Shown here piece by piece: positions 34,305 through 45,858 of a DNA stretch of 64,000 nucleotides. The first letter of the stretch is position 1. Each line of letters opens with the position of its first letter. The stretch comes from Paragyromitra xinjiangensis (taxonomy: Eukaryota > Ascomycota > Pezizomycetes > Pezizales > Discinaceae). The translations under genes were made by a program, and so were the position numbers. Location of the stretch: contig JBCAMK010000001.1 of assembly GCA_038503065.1 (NCBI GenBank), forward strand, positions 2,604,001-2,668,000. Reading direction: 5' to 3'. The notes under the pieces are model-generated. The model did no database searches and was not told the DNA's origin. It saw only the letters and a program-made list of their open reading frames with translations.

Positions 34305-35878
34305 ACCGTCTCCTGGTTATCACGAAAGGCTGCTGACATTGTTTCGAATGCAAGGAAGGAGGATCTAGAATGGAAGGATAACTTCGTTCCTTACTTTCCT
34401 CATAGGCATCTGCATGGTTTTGTTAAACTGCGGGATAATTAGCGATAGACCGCGCATTACATGTTTATTTTTGCCCCGGGCTTTAAGATCGTGGGGTCCG
34501 AATGGAAATGCCTAAGCGCGAGAGATGGGTTGAAGGCGTTTATCTCAACTCCGGAGTAGCTTCAATCCATAGGCTCTACCATAATACACCCATATGTAGC
34601 TTTTGGCTCAGCCCTTCTGTCCGTATTGTTACCGTCGCCTCTCATAACTCCCATTTATTTACGAGCTTATCCTATGTATCATGACCTCAAGGCCTCCGCG
34701 CCCCGGCTCGTGGCACGCTCTAGCGACTGGGTGCCGCGATGCTAACAACGCTTATCTTGCTCAAGTTTTAGAAACTTGGAGTTTAGATTCGCTCGGCCTA
34801 GGAGACGAAGATTATCGAAAGAATTTTTAGTGCCTGGCTATTTCTCATACCTCGGAAACATCCATAGCCCTGCCGTGATGCGAACTTACCCCGAACCAAT
34901 AACTGAAATGCAGGGCCCGAGAGAAATATCAGCAGTGGTACCTTCATCCCTAATAAGTGAGACTGTGGGGTAAGCAGGGCATTTGAATTAAGTACCAACC
35001 CGTGCGGTATCAGAAGAGATAGCTAATCATAATCATAAAAGCGATAGGTGCTTAAGAGTCGTGAGAGAGAAGGGGCGTATGGTAATAAAAAGGGCAACTC
35101 CAACGGTTAGGATCCTTGCTCCCAGTGCGTGCCTGCTGGAACCTTCTACCTCGTTCTATAGCCTGATCTCGTTCCTAGGGGACTGTTTCACACGAGATTA
35201 GGAAGCTATCCCCAACAAAACTGGGAAAAGTATGTTCGAGTGATAAATGATGTCGCAATTGGGTCTTTCTCTGACTTGTTTGGCTTTGCTTAACGAAGCA
35301 CTTCCATTCCGAGAGCAAACATTACCTTCATATTCCTCAACCAAACCTCCCACAGGAATCCCGCCTGTATTACTTGGTAGAGTCATGGATTTGATTTTGT
35401 TTTCTTTGTTAAGGATCGGCTAAGTGACCTTGTGTTGCTGGGTGTGCCGTCATAACTCATGGTGTTGGATGTATGTATGATTTACATGTATCAACCAACC
35501 AACCAGTCATGCACGTATTACCTGTACCTATCTTAAGCAGAATAGTCCAGCTGCAAAGGATTGAGGCAGTCGGCTATTAGTAGACTTTTTTTTTGCTTGG
35601 ATTCATAAATATATATCACCTTCATCCCATCCACCTAGGCCTTGCCAAAGTTTCTCCGAAGGAGCAAGAGATAAAAACGTGGTTGAACCAACCAATAGAT
35701 CTCGATAGCGCTTCACAACGTTTTTCATCCCGATTCCGAATTTCGAATTTCGAGAAGAGCTGTGAGCATTCCTAGGAAGGAGAAGGTTACAATATCGATA
35801 CCACCCGCTATTCAACAAATCAGCCACTATCGCCTCGTCAAAGCTCTTTCTTCTCTCTTTCTCCCCCTTTCTCTCAAG
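34305..35878. other. Intergenic, no gene recognised
   Basis: Short frames only. The right part, from about 35600, is pyrimidine-rich and leads into the repeat array before the kinase gene. Confidence 0.4.
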
Positions 35879-36090
35879 CCTTTGGATCTGGTAGATACTT
35901 AGGAGTGTAGTTTCTCTTCTCGCTCCTCTTTTTCTTTCGTTGAGAACCTTCGGATTCGGCGGAGATTTAGTGGAGTAGTTTCTCTCTTACTCTTCCCTTT
36001 TCTTCGAAATTTTCCGACCCGGTGGAGGTTTAAGGGATAGTTTGTCTTTTTGCTCTTTTTTCTTTCTTCCCAACCCCTCGGGCCCGGCAG
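35879..36090. repeat. Degenerate 65-70-bp tandem repeat in the kinase 5' flank
   Basis: A block reading ttcggattcggcggagattt, then taG TTTCTCT and a pyrimidine-rich run, recurs about every 68 bp, with three full copies and a partial fourth ending near 36090. It ends 65 bp before the kinase start codon and probably lies in the promoter or 5' leader. Confidence 0.75.
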
Positions 36091-36154
36091 ATATTCAGAA
36101 ACGCAGTTGAGGCCAAGTTGAAGTTTCAGGATACCAATAGCGCCAACTGCAGAG

Positions 36155-38199
36155 ATGTTGGGAAACTACAGAGATCTGGAAGCGTTAGGTAAATTCATGG
36201 CTTCTCACTCTACCTTAATTGGCTGTTAGATAAGATAAGGAACTAACTTTGATTAAGGTCAGGGGAGTTTTGGAACGGTGACCCGAGTGCAACGGAGGAG
36301 CGATGGGAAGGTAAGAATTATCTCATATTCTTTAGACCTCTCTTTTATATCGTTAAATAATTTTTTTGTCAGGTTTTTGCTCGGAAATCGATTGAATACT
36401 CTAATTTCCATCCCAGATTCAAACAAGGGATCTATAATGAGGCGAAGGTGTTGGCGGATGTTAAACACCCTAACATTGTAGCGTGTATAGAGTCGTTTGA
36501 GCACGATCAGACATTGCACATGTAAGTCAATGATTCAATCAGCATATTAAAACTTAGCTCTATCATACTCGAGCGTTAGGAATTATTGACTAATCCCCAC
36601 GGTTTACAGTATCATGGAGTATTACCAGCGAGGAGACCTGGCAGACTGGATCTCCCGAGTTGCTGGCCGCGGGGAGACAATCAATGCCAGGAATATATGG
36701 TCAATTATTGACCAATTGAGCCTGGGGCTGTTCCGTTGCCATAACGGGTACAACCACCCCCAAGACCCTGCAGGACCAGGAAATAGCGATGGCATTGTAG
36801 TTCTGCATAGGGATCTGAAGCCCGAAAATAGTATGCGCCCCCGACTCTTAATAAAACTAACCAAAACTAACATGGACATCCAGTATTCCTCGATAAATTC
36901 GGTATTGTAAAGTTGGGTGACTTTGGGGTTTGCGCTGTATTGGACCCTGACCATACAATGCGCGCTTCATTTGTGGGAACACCCCTCTATACGCCTCCAG
37001 AATTAATCAACGCTCAAGGTTACACGGTAAAATCTGAAACCTGGGCTTTAGGCTGTATATTTCAGGAACTTACTACTCTCAAACCGACATTTTTTGTGGA
37101 AGGGACGGATATCCATGAGACTCAAGATCGCATCATGCGAGGGATATACGACCCAGTTCCAGATATGTACGGTCAAGCTATGAGAGAACTCGTGAAGGAA
37201 TGTTTGGCTTTGAATCCCGCCAACCGCCCAGATATGGGACAGTTGGCAAATAACCCATACGTCGTGGAGGCCCGAGGCCAGCGACTTCAGGAGCAGCATC
37301 AACGGCAATGGCTCGAGCGAAGAGAAGAAGAAAACCGCCTAAAAGAGCAACAGTATCGCCAGAGAGAACAAGCCATCTTCGAGAGAGAGGCAGCTCTTCA
37401 AGAGCATTTTAGACTGGGGGGTTTGCTTGCTGAGCGGGAGGCAGCAGTTTCTAGTCGAGAAATAACGGTATCTAGGCGGGAGGCTGCAGTTGAGCAAAGA
37501 GAAGCTGTAATTGCCAGTAATGAGCAGAGGTTCCAGGTTGAAGCCCAGAAACTTCATGGACGAGAACTGAAAATACAGGAGGACCAGAGGGTCATTGATG
37601 AAGTCCAGAGCCAGGTGGAGAGGGAATACGAAGCTCGTCTTGCCATGATAAGGCAGCAAGAACAGCGCGTAAGGGATAATGAATGGGCTTTTGGCCTAAA
37701 GAAACGGCAGGTAGAGGCGGTTCTTGCCGCTGAGAAAGCTGAGCTGGATTTGAGAGCGGGCCAGCAAGAGAAGGAAGCAGAAAGATTGGCAACAGTAGGG
37801 CCAGGTCTTCGTGTCGAAATCCAAGTAGCCACAAACTTCAACAATCCAGTCACAAACCCCCGAGTCTCTGCTTCTAGCTCTCAGGGCAAAGGAACGGAGC
37901 ACGAAGAGCCCGCGAAGAAGGAAGCCAAAGCCAAAGCCAAGAGCGAAGAGAAGGCCGAGATCAAGGAAGATGAGGAAATGCCACATGATGCAGATGTGGC
38001 CACTGGAAAGCCGATAAAGCGACGAGCGAGGAAGACCCCACCATCCACCTGCGCAGAAGACGGGCCCACGAAGACAAGGGAAACCTCTAACCGCGCTCAG
38101 AACCTTATCCCCCATCACGAGAACGGCAAGAAGGCTAGGCCAAGCGCTAAGAAAGCAAAGGTCAGCACTCCAGCCTCCACCGCCGAAAAAGAAGCGTAA
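36155..38199 (+). CDS. NIMA/NEK-like Ser/Thr kinase with coiled-coil tail
   Basis: Exons are 36155-36188, 36258-36310, 36373-36521, 36610-36830 and 36884-38199. All joins keep phase, giving 590 aa. The kinase domain spans about residues 5-290. It has the Gly loop GQGSFGTV, the VFARK lysine, the catalytic HRDLKPEN, DFG followed by VCAVLD, and TPLYTPPEL in the activation segment. The F-helix Asp is replaced by Glu (SETWALG), conservative but unusual. An extra stretch between helix E and HRD (NHPQDPAGPGNSDG) is like that of fungal NIMA. Residues 300-460 form a Glu/Arg/Gln coiled coil. The tail is charged, with basic clusters (KPIKRRARK, KKARPSAKKAK) that look like nuclear signals. NIMA-type kinases act in mitotic entry. 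Here a paralogue-specific role is likely, since two pseudokinase relatives lie within 9 kb. Confidence 0.9.
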
Positions 38200-38507
38200 C
38201 CCCAAGCTCGGGTACCTAAGGCGATCGAATGGATATCGGGCAGTGATTTTTGGAAAGTCTAAAACATGGAAGTAGGGTCTAACGCCGAATTTGTATGAGT
38301 CCACAACCCTCGAACCCAAATCTTTGGTTGAATGAATGAATGCTAGCAAGGCAAGTAACCATATCGGATTTGGAATCTTCAATCTTGTGGGATGTGTCGA
38401 AGTCTGCTTGGTGATTACAACAAGTGAATATTTCTACGTATACATCGCCTAGATAATGAAAACCATAGATAATAGTCTTAGCTACTACTTAAACTAGCCT
38501 CTCTATA

Positions 38508-38971
38508 CAGTAGAATCGCCCTATAAGAATTCTGTTTATAAGAATAAACAGCCTATAAGAATATGGCCAGCAGAACCAGAGAATTTTGTATGCAAAAGTA
38601 AGAATATCGCTACAAAAGAATATTCTTAGCAGCCTGCTGTTTTTTGTTAGTATATTCTTATATGGCGGTCAGGGTTAGGAGGTTTTTATTGGGAGGCCTC
38701 TGATTCAGATAGATCATCCCTAGCTTCTTACTCCTGTTTAAGTTACACTGTGGCAGAGATAGCAGGCCAGGAGCAGAAAAAGATCACTATGGGTTCCAAA
38801 GATCAGTCTGCGTGGTTATATAAGGGTAGATAGAGAGACATTAATAATACAATCGATCAAGGAGCTGCAACTCGAGGTCATGAAAAATCACTCGGTTTTT
38901 CTATAAGAATACCCCCCTTATAAGAATATAGTGTCGCTGCAAAATCATATTCTTATAGGGCGATTGTACTG
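38508..38971. mobile_element. Tc1/mariner-type non-autonomous element with TA duplication
   Basis: Ends read CAGTAGAATCGCCCTATAAG and, inverted on the right, CAGTACAATCGCCCTATAAG, extended by AAT. TA flanks both sides (38506-38507 and 38972-38973). Many internal TATAAGAAT words repeat the end sequence. It is 464 bp with no transposase reading. It sits just after the kinase gene. Confidence 0.9.
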
Positions 38972-39613
38972 TATTAGGAAAAAATTATATACCGAGTGAC
39001 AGGTGATGTTGCGCTTGAAACACCAATCAAGAGATAATTCGTTGCCATAGCAACAATCGAATAGGGCTAGCAAGCCAGTACTGGGACCAACTCCCCTGGT
39101 ACTGCTGTTACTACACTTAGATGATTGACTCCGTTTTCTTGATCCCTGGGGATTTTACTTTAATCCTATCTTGTTGGTAAACGTTATCTTCCCCGTTTAA
39201 TCGAATCTTCCTGCAACTATGCTTGACAGATAAGTTTAGGATCGACAAGCTATACCAATTCATCGATATCCACCAATCAATCCGCTTGTCTCACAACCAA
39301 GATCAACTCTAATCCAAACTTCTCGCGGACCGGAAAGCCGAGAACACCTCGCACGGGGTGAGAGGGCCGTGTCGCAGCTGCGGTCGACGCGGTTAGACTC
39401 GGTAAGCTGTGGTGGGGTATTGGGGTACGGTTGGGGTGCGAAGTACAGCTGGGGTGCGAAGCTTTATGGGTAAACTCGCAAAATATGAAGATATTAAACT
39501 GCTAGGTAATTCACAAATCCTTCATTCTTTTTTTATCGTTCGACGACTTTCGGCAGGATTAGAAGCTAACTTTCAATTGAGGAGAGGGCAGCTTTAGTAG
39601 AGTACTCAAAGTT

Positions 39614-40317
39614 ATGCGCAAGTGTAGCGGAGTAGTAAGGGAGTTCGCCGGTTTTATCGTTCAATTGAATTCCTTTAGATTTTTATTAGAAAGAGAGGAA
39701 GCCTTAAAGGCAAATCCCGATATTCTTAGGCTAGAAGAACCCCACGGAAGCCGAGATGCGTTGATTGCTAGTCAGGAGCGGACGGTTGCCGAACGCGAGT
39801 CTGTGGTGGAACAAAAGGAAGCCGCTGTCACTAAGGGCACAAGGAAGCTCCAGAAAGACCTTGAGAGCCTTAGCGCGCAGAATTTAGAAATCCAGGCTGA
39901 CGGAAGAGTCATCGCTAAAGCCCGAGAGAGATTAGAGAGGGGGAATCATGCCCGCCTCGCTGTTATACAGCAAGAGGAGCAGTGCATGAGGGATATGGAA
40001 CAAACACACAACCCAAAAGGGTGGAGACAGAGCCTTGCCTCTAAGAGCACTGAACTGAACCTCAGAGTAACAGAGCAAGCGAGGAAGTCAGAAAAGCTGG
40101 CAAGGATTAAAATTGATCTTGAGGTTCAAGCTTAAGCAGCAGCCACAAACCCCAGCACTACCGCCAAGCCCAGAACCCTCAAGACTTCGACTAAGAAGAG
40201 CACCAAACTGGATATGCAGGGTCTGAAATCTGGGAGTGTTCTACTTCTAAAAACTACTCCGAGCTCCCAGGGTGAAAGAAACGACCGGCTACCAAAACAT
40301 AGGAAAACTGTAAAGTA
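39614..40317 (+). pseudogene. Decayed copy of the NEK kinase coiled-coil tail
   Basis: The frame resembles the tail of the upstream kinase segment by segment. RTVAERESVVEQKEAAVTKG matches its SRREAAVEQREAVIASN, NLEIQADGRVIAKARERLER matches ELKIQEDQRVIDEVQSQVER, and HARLAVIQQEEQCMRD matches EARLAMIRQQEQRVRDN. TAA at 40133-40135 interrupts after LEVQA. The same frame then continues AAATNPSTTAKPRTLK, like the VATNFNNPVTNPRV of the kinase, to 40317. No kinase domain precedes it. This is a duplication of the tail or what remains of a whole duplicate. A CAA-to-TAA change would explain the stop. Confidence 0.8.
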
Positions 40318-41939
40318 AGAGCCAACCAGTAGCGGTGATGGGGGGAAAGTGGGAGATAGAGGAAGTGGGGGATAATGTTGACAAATACCCCATGGAGCTT
40401 TGGGAGACGATTACTTCCACCGACATCGAAAGTGGGCCGGGCTAATGAACGTAGGTGAAACCTCTCACTCAGCCAAAAATCTGGCCCCTACTCCACAGGA
40501 GAAAACAGTAGAGCAAAACCAGCCACAAAAAGTGCGAAGGTTGATACCCCAATTAGTACGAAAAAGCAACCCAAGCACCAGCTTAAGCACTGTTTCTCGG
40601 ACGCGAATGACCACATAGGCATCGGGCAATCTTTCATCAAGCGAAACGGTTCTCCCTCTAGGAAGGGAGGTTCCACCAACAAGCCAGCGGAATCGGGGGC
40701 CTTGTGGCACCTTGACGTCAGTAAATCGAAATTATCTGCAAGGGATCGTCTTAACCAATCTCCGCTCGTTCCAGAAGACTCTATGCATGCACCAAAGATT
40801 GAGCCTCGGGTAATGTCTATAGGTTGTCTCAGATGGTTCCTTTTCTGGGCCCAAGACCATAAAACGCGAGAAAATGCATCTGTGAATGGCTCGTCTAAGT
40901 TAGAGATAATCATGAAGAGAGTTATTGAAGTAACTGACAGATGCATCGGCTAGAACGCAGCTCGTGAAGTTTGATAAACCCCCTCCTTACTTCTCTCTAG
41001 CTCCCAGCTCATCTTAACAAGGCGGAAGAGCATTCCCAGGTGCAGGAACATCTCGACGCCAGTGTCACAGTCAGAAGGTGCGAGTGGTAATCACCTTGCT
41101 ACGATAATCGAAGCCGTAAATAGCCAAACTCTACTTTATTCAGAGTCATGGGGTGTGATGTATGGGCCCCGATTTATTCGTTCCTGATATTTTGCGTGGT
41201 AGGGTATTTCTCATCACGGTTTAAATTCGGGAAAATCCTCAACCGCCACAACAAGTGATTCGATTGATTAATTGCTTCATTCATTAAGTACACAAACAGT
41301 TCTAACTGGTCTGCGTAGCTGGGGTGGCATTGAGGATGCGTATACCTGTTTGGGTCAAGCATTTACTGGAAAAATCATGGACTATCACTCGACATGGGAA
41401 GAATTCATTCTGTTGGAGATGCTTCCTAATACGGGGCTTGGCCCTTCGGAGTCGGAAATAATTGAGAGACAGGTACCCGAGCACACGGGCACCCGGGCAC
41501 CCGAGAGAGCTTCTACACGAGTATTTAGATAGGGGCCGTATGCCCACCTAGCAAGCAAGTAATCGGGTCTTCTATTCCTCCCTACGCGCTCCCAATATTA
41601 CAACACATTCTGAAGGAATAATCTCGTGTGAATTGTAGGGATTGCTTAATAGTCTGCTAGAGGCAGAAGCCTCTGTATATATCCAGGTGTCCGATCAATA
41701 GAAGTTATGGTTGGGCTTTAATACGTATTAAGATTTAACGATTAAGAAACAGGTTTGATCGTGTAGCAGGTTCTGGTTAACACCTCAGTTACACGTATTT
41801 CTATTAAAGCCACATGCAGTCAAATAACGCATGTACTCATGATCACGCGGCACCTAAGAACTCCACAGTATTCAGCCAAGTTTATCTATATAAGTGAAGG
41901 AAAAGAGCAGATTATGGGGATTACCCTGCTCAACTCTAC
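40318..41939. other. Gene-free stretch
   Basis: No gene supported. A frame at 40400-40618 with Lys/Gln-rich content (KTVEQNQPQKVRRLIPQL) may be a further remnant of the kinase tail copy. Frames at 41272-41532 match nothing known. Confidence 0.4.
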
Positions 41940-42185
41940 TCACAGCACCCCAATCAAGGAAATTGGGGGAACTTTAAGGCGCTATCACTGTACATGTGGT
42001 TGACCTCAAGTAATATATATCACGGTCAGAACAGTGAAACCAAATCTATCTCTATGATCTTGCTGGGGGCCTACAGGGCGAAGGGCGAAGGGTTAACCAC
42101 TACACCACTTTTTTTGCCGTCATGTTCATTACTTAGTTTACCATCCTTTAAGTGGAACAGGGGAAGTCTTATACTCAATAGACCC
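41940..42185 (-). repeat. Dispersed repeat B, copy 1
   Basis: The reverse complement matches 55925-56140 in order: agacttcccct, ggtaaactaag, atgaac, gcagtggttaa or gtagtggttaa, ttcgcccttcgcc, tgatcggggtgct. The word gtggtgtagtggttaa resembles a tRNA A box, suggesting a tRNA-derived SINE-like repeat. An antisense reading frame crosses both copies but is not a gene. Confidence 0.75.
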
Positions 42186-42214
42186 CTCCAGTCTTGTGAT
42201 CAGACCCATGCACG

Positions 42215-42462
42215 CAGCTTGCTACGTACCATAGAGTCTGGAACAATAAGTCTCCGAGCTTGGCCAATCCTTTTCCCAGACATCCTCGGACTTCTAAAGC
42301 TTAGGAGGGTTTTGGAGGGGTAATTAGTACTTCATTTTACTAGGAAGTTACATACAATTATTTGTACCTTCAGAGGGCTATAGCAGGCAAAAAAGCTCCA
42401 GGTCTCGGGGGTAGTTTGGTACTTAAGTTTGTGAGGAAGTCTCTACGGTAGGCAGTAAGCTG
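42215..42462. mobile_element. Inverted-repeat element, family A copy 2
   Basis: The left end CAGCTTGCTACGTACCATAG and the right end, inverted, CAGCTTACTGCCTACCGTAG match at most positions. It is 248 bp and non-coding. It shares its end and two internal blocks with 30034-30322, in rearranged order. It lies 30 bp from repeat B. Confidence 0.75.
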
Positions 42463-42946
42463 CATATAAGGCTAGGCACGAGACTAACACCCCTATATCT
42501 TACTCTGTTCCATGCCAACAGTATCCAACCAATTCAAAGATGGCCTCACTCGATCAAGTCTCCTCACCTAGTAGCGGATCTAGACATGCGAGTCACCCTC
42601 GTCGGCGTAAGTCACTCCCAACCTTATTCTTGGCTTCTCTAATCGAGTTCTCGTCATATTTAATTTTAGACGCCAAAATAACCTCGTCCTGATATGCTTG
42701 ACCGTGTTCCCGTTCCCCCTATCCTTCTACAAAACTAGTTTATCGAGATTCGTCAGATTTAATACTCCCTTGTGAGGGGAAATCTTTTCTTCATTCAACC
42801 TAGCCATCATCTCCACGATGACCAACATTTTTCCTAATCCCCTCCGCGCTGACCCTGAGAGATTTCTTCAACAGTTCCTCGATCTCCGCCGTCCAAGCGC
42901 TCACATCCGCTACCATCTGAGCAGGGTCATCCCGGCAAAAGAAATC
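42463..42946. other. Intergenic, no gene recognised
   Basis: 3' flank of the pseudokinase gene. No supportable coding stretch. Confidence 0.35.
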
Positions 42947-44183
42947 CTAATCAGCCCTGAGATGTTGAATTTCACGCTCCTTCACCATCAACTTTATCTC
43001 AAGCTCTCTTATCTTACCCGTAAGCTTTGCTTGCTCCTTATCCATCTCTAGCAGCCGGCGTTCAAGGGTGGCGTTCTTTTCCCGTAGCTCGGCACCAATA
43101 CCAGTATTCTGGAACAGTCGACGGATACCCACCACCTGCGAAACTTCAAGGATTTGTGTAACAGTTGGACGCTCGATAGGTTGAAGCTTCAGACATCCCT
43201 CGATGAATAGCTTTAAGGCGGTTGAATATGGTAACACAGCTGGCCAATTGAAGCCAAGCTTGATAGTATTGCAGATCTCGCGTTCGTTCGTGGCATCTTT
43301 GAAGATCTTGTTTAACATGCAAAGCTCGAATACCACACAGCCCAGAGACCAAATATCAGCCGCAGGCGTTGGGTGCTGTCCGCTAAGTACCTCTGGAGCT
43401 GTGTATGCCTGGGTCGAGCGTTCAATGCCGCAATTTGCTTTAATAACAGCTTGAAGACCCCCAAGCCTGAAATTAATGAGCTTAACCCCTCGGTTCTGGT
43501 CAAAGAGCATATTTTTGGGGCGAATTTCCCCGTGGATAACCGCCGTACTGTAGTTAGAGGTAGGTGAGGGTCCCCTTACGCTCCATGAATTTGTTGACGG
43601 AGTGCTTTGGCGATTGTGGCAAGCAAATAACCCATCGGCTAACATGCTTATAACCTCCCAAATAGTTTGCTCGGGAATAAGCTCTCCTCGCTCGTGGTGC
43701 GCTGCGATATATGTCGATAGCGATGGCCTCTCAACATTCTCGCACATCCTACGACGACTATTAGTAATTTACCTTTGATTGTATAGGTGGTGATGATCTA
43801 CCACAAGAATGTTTTAACATCTCTAAAATGATTCCACCAATAGTGGTCGACGACAAATCGGTTCCGAACCGACATTAGCATTTCGTACTCTTTCTTGAAT
43901 CGTTCAAGCTCGATCTCGGTGATTGTGTCATAGGTCAATACGGTGCGCATGCAGACCTGTTACAGCAACGGTATCAGTGAGAAGGCTAGGGAGAGGCTTC
44001 AGCGGATGAAAGACTCACGAATCCATCACTGGCGCGGGAGACTTTCTGTCTGCCTCCCCAGACCTTCCCAATCGTACCACCTATCAAAACAAATAGTCAG
44101 CTAGTGGAAATATGACGAGGGGTGGAATGACGTAGGTTTCACTTACACTGGGTTTTGTCTAGGATATTCCATTTCTCTCCCAT
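42947..44183 (-). CDS. NEK-family pseudokinase 1 with coiled-coil tail
   Basis: Exons, in order, are 44183-44147, 44080-44019, 43956-43802 and 43748-42947. All joins keep phase, giving 351 aa. The fold is a NEK-like kinase: a degenerate Gly loop (QCGTIGKVW), SLSTYIAAHHERGELIPEQ, the helix-E insertion typical of NIMA, YTAPEVLSG, ADIWSLGCVVFELCML and PIERPTVTQIL. All three catalytic elements are altered. The ATP lysine position is Thr (VCMRT against VFARK), HRDLKPEN has become HGEIRPKN, and DFG has become NFR. A short coiled coil follows (LERRLLEMDKEQAKLTGKIR). The reading frame is intact, so the protein is probably made and acts without phosphotransfer, for example as a scaffold or dimer partner (inference). 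Confidence 0.85.
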
Positions 44184-45282
44184 CTTTGCGGCGCTTAAAC
44201 GCTTTTCCCGCGGGTTTGATGATGATTAAGTCGCGTGGATGAAGGATTATTTACGAACCCCTTCAATAGGGTAGTTTGTTTATGCAGACAGAAAATACTA
44301 TTGCTGCGCGCCAAGCATGTAAATTACGTGTAGTCGCCCTCCGGAAAGGGGATAGCCATACTATGCAACTCGACTCAACCTCGGCAACAGCTCGAACGAA
44401 ATTTCTTTCTAGATATGTCCGCAGGTTGAAGATAAAGTGTGTTCTCTGTATGAAAAATCCAGTCCATGGAAGATTAGCGAGAGTGCAGGTTTAAGTCGCG
44501 TTCTCATCATACAGTACAGGAGCTATATATGGAATAGTGGTTGAAATTGTATACATGTATTAGCGCGCGCTAGAGTATACAAGAACGGCGACCTTGAACA
44601 AGTATAAGACGAGACTACTGGGACCGCCTTTCCAGATCTACAGCGATAGCGAACCATACAATAGAAATTGAAAATATTATCGGATGCGCTGAGTTTTGTG
44701 GTGATCCCGGTTCAGCCACTCTGTGTGACTTGTTTCAGCTGTTTAGTCAGTTTGAGACGTTATGTTTGGTGTTTGGTTGTCTGAGTATCAGGTGCATGAC
44801 CTCATAGATCTACATGTACTTTACTTTCCGTCTTAGCGAGCGTACCTAGGATCAGCTGCAATACCATATACCAGGGTGAGATGTACTCAATGAATTAATC
44901 AATAAGTCAATAATATAAGAACGGTATAAATCACATGATTCGAGTGATCACTGATGTCTGAAAGTAGTTTCTGAGTATGTGACTGTGAAGTCAACTGGCC
45001 TCTTCAACAACTTCTTGGGGGTTTTCTGCTGTTACGTTTCAGGTGAACTAGAGATCACAGGTACATTTAAGGTTCTGGTTTTTTTTTAAATGGATGACCC
45101 CGGGGGTCCCATTGGTTTATGAAAAATTTTAAACTGTCTAGTAGCCTTCGATCTTCTGATCAAATGGCCCTAAAGACTTTGTAATCTATCCAAGCACAAG
45201 AGTACGTAGCTCCAAAGGAACGACATGTAACTAGAGAGAGTTGCAAAAGTCATGATAACGACTTTCACATAGAGCCGGCCCT
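44184..45282. other. Intergenic, no gene recognised
   Basis: Shared flank between the two pseudokinase units. No gene seen. A 13-bp palindrome gaccccgggggtc lies at about 45097-45109. Confidence 0.4.
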
Positions 45283-45795
45283 TCAAGCGTCTGGGTCGTC
45301 ACTATCAGCTCCCTCTTTAATTTTTCCTTCTTCTTCTTCCTCTTCTTCAGCTTCAGTTTCCTCTTCTCCTTCTTCAAATTCATCGGGTTCTGTGCTGGAC
45401 CCCTCTTCCGATTGCTCGTGCTGGTCCGTGGCGGAGCTTTGCGTCGCAACGGTCTCTTTCGATTCTCCCGCTGCCGTCTGGCTGGCTACCGTCTTGTTGG
45501 CTTCAGCGACTTTCCCTCCTGGTGCTTTACTCCCACCCCCCTCCTGGGCTTCGGCGACCTTCCCCTTCCCCTTCCCCTTCGACCCCTCACCTCCGTCTTT
45601 CTTGTCGGCTTCTACGGCCTTTCCTTTGCCTTTCGTCACTCCACCTCCATCTTTCTGAGCTTCTGAGCTCCTCTCTTCCCCTTTCTGGGTTTCACCACCT
45701 TCCGTCACGATCAGGAAGGTTTTTTCAAGATCTTCCGACGTCTCGCCACTAATACCACCCATCTCAACGTCACTGGCCCCGTACTTCTTCCTCAT
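45283..45795 (-). CDS. Hypothetical charged, disordered protein (or last exon of pseudokinase 2)
   Basis: A 170-codon frame starting MRKKYGASDVEMGGISG. It continues with Lys/Gly/Glu repeats (GSKGKGKGKVAEAQEGGGSK), a Ser/Thr/Ala part and a long Glu run before GADSDDPDA. It lies 63 bp downstream of the pseudokinase 2 stop on the same strand. The active kinase at 36155 has a similar charged tail after its coiled coil. Splicing that skips the pseudokinase stop could therefore make this its C-terminus, but I found no clear donor. Forward frames of 76-88 codons across it are shadows. Confidence 0.5.
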   Translation of the reverse strand: MRKKYGASDVEMGGISGETSEDLEKTFLIVTEGGETQKGEERSSEAQKDGGGVTKGKGKAVEADKKDGGEGSKGKGKGKVAEAQEGGGSKAPGGKVAEANKTVASQTAAGESKETVATQSSATDQHEQSEEGSSTEPDEFEEGEEETEAEEEEEEEGKIKEGADSDDPDA

Positions 45796-45858
45796 CCCGG
45801 CCGCACCTCTATATTGAGATCCTAGAGCCCCAACACATTAGTAATCCTAGGAAGATTA

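Noticed and set aside
37339..38382. Long reverse frames across the kinase tail
   Set aside because: Antisense shadows of the spliced forward kinase gene, whose joins all keep phase.
45392..45752. Three overlapping forward frames
   Set aside because: Antisense of the charged reverse reading frame at 45283-45795.
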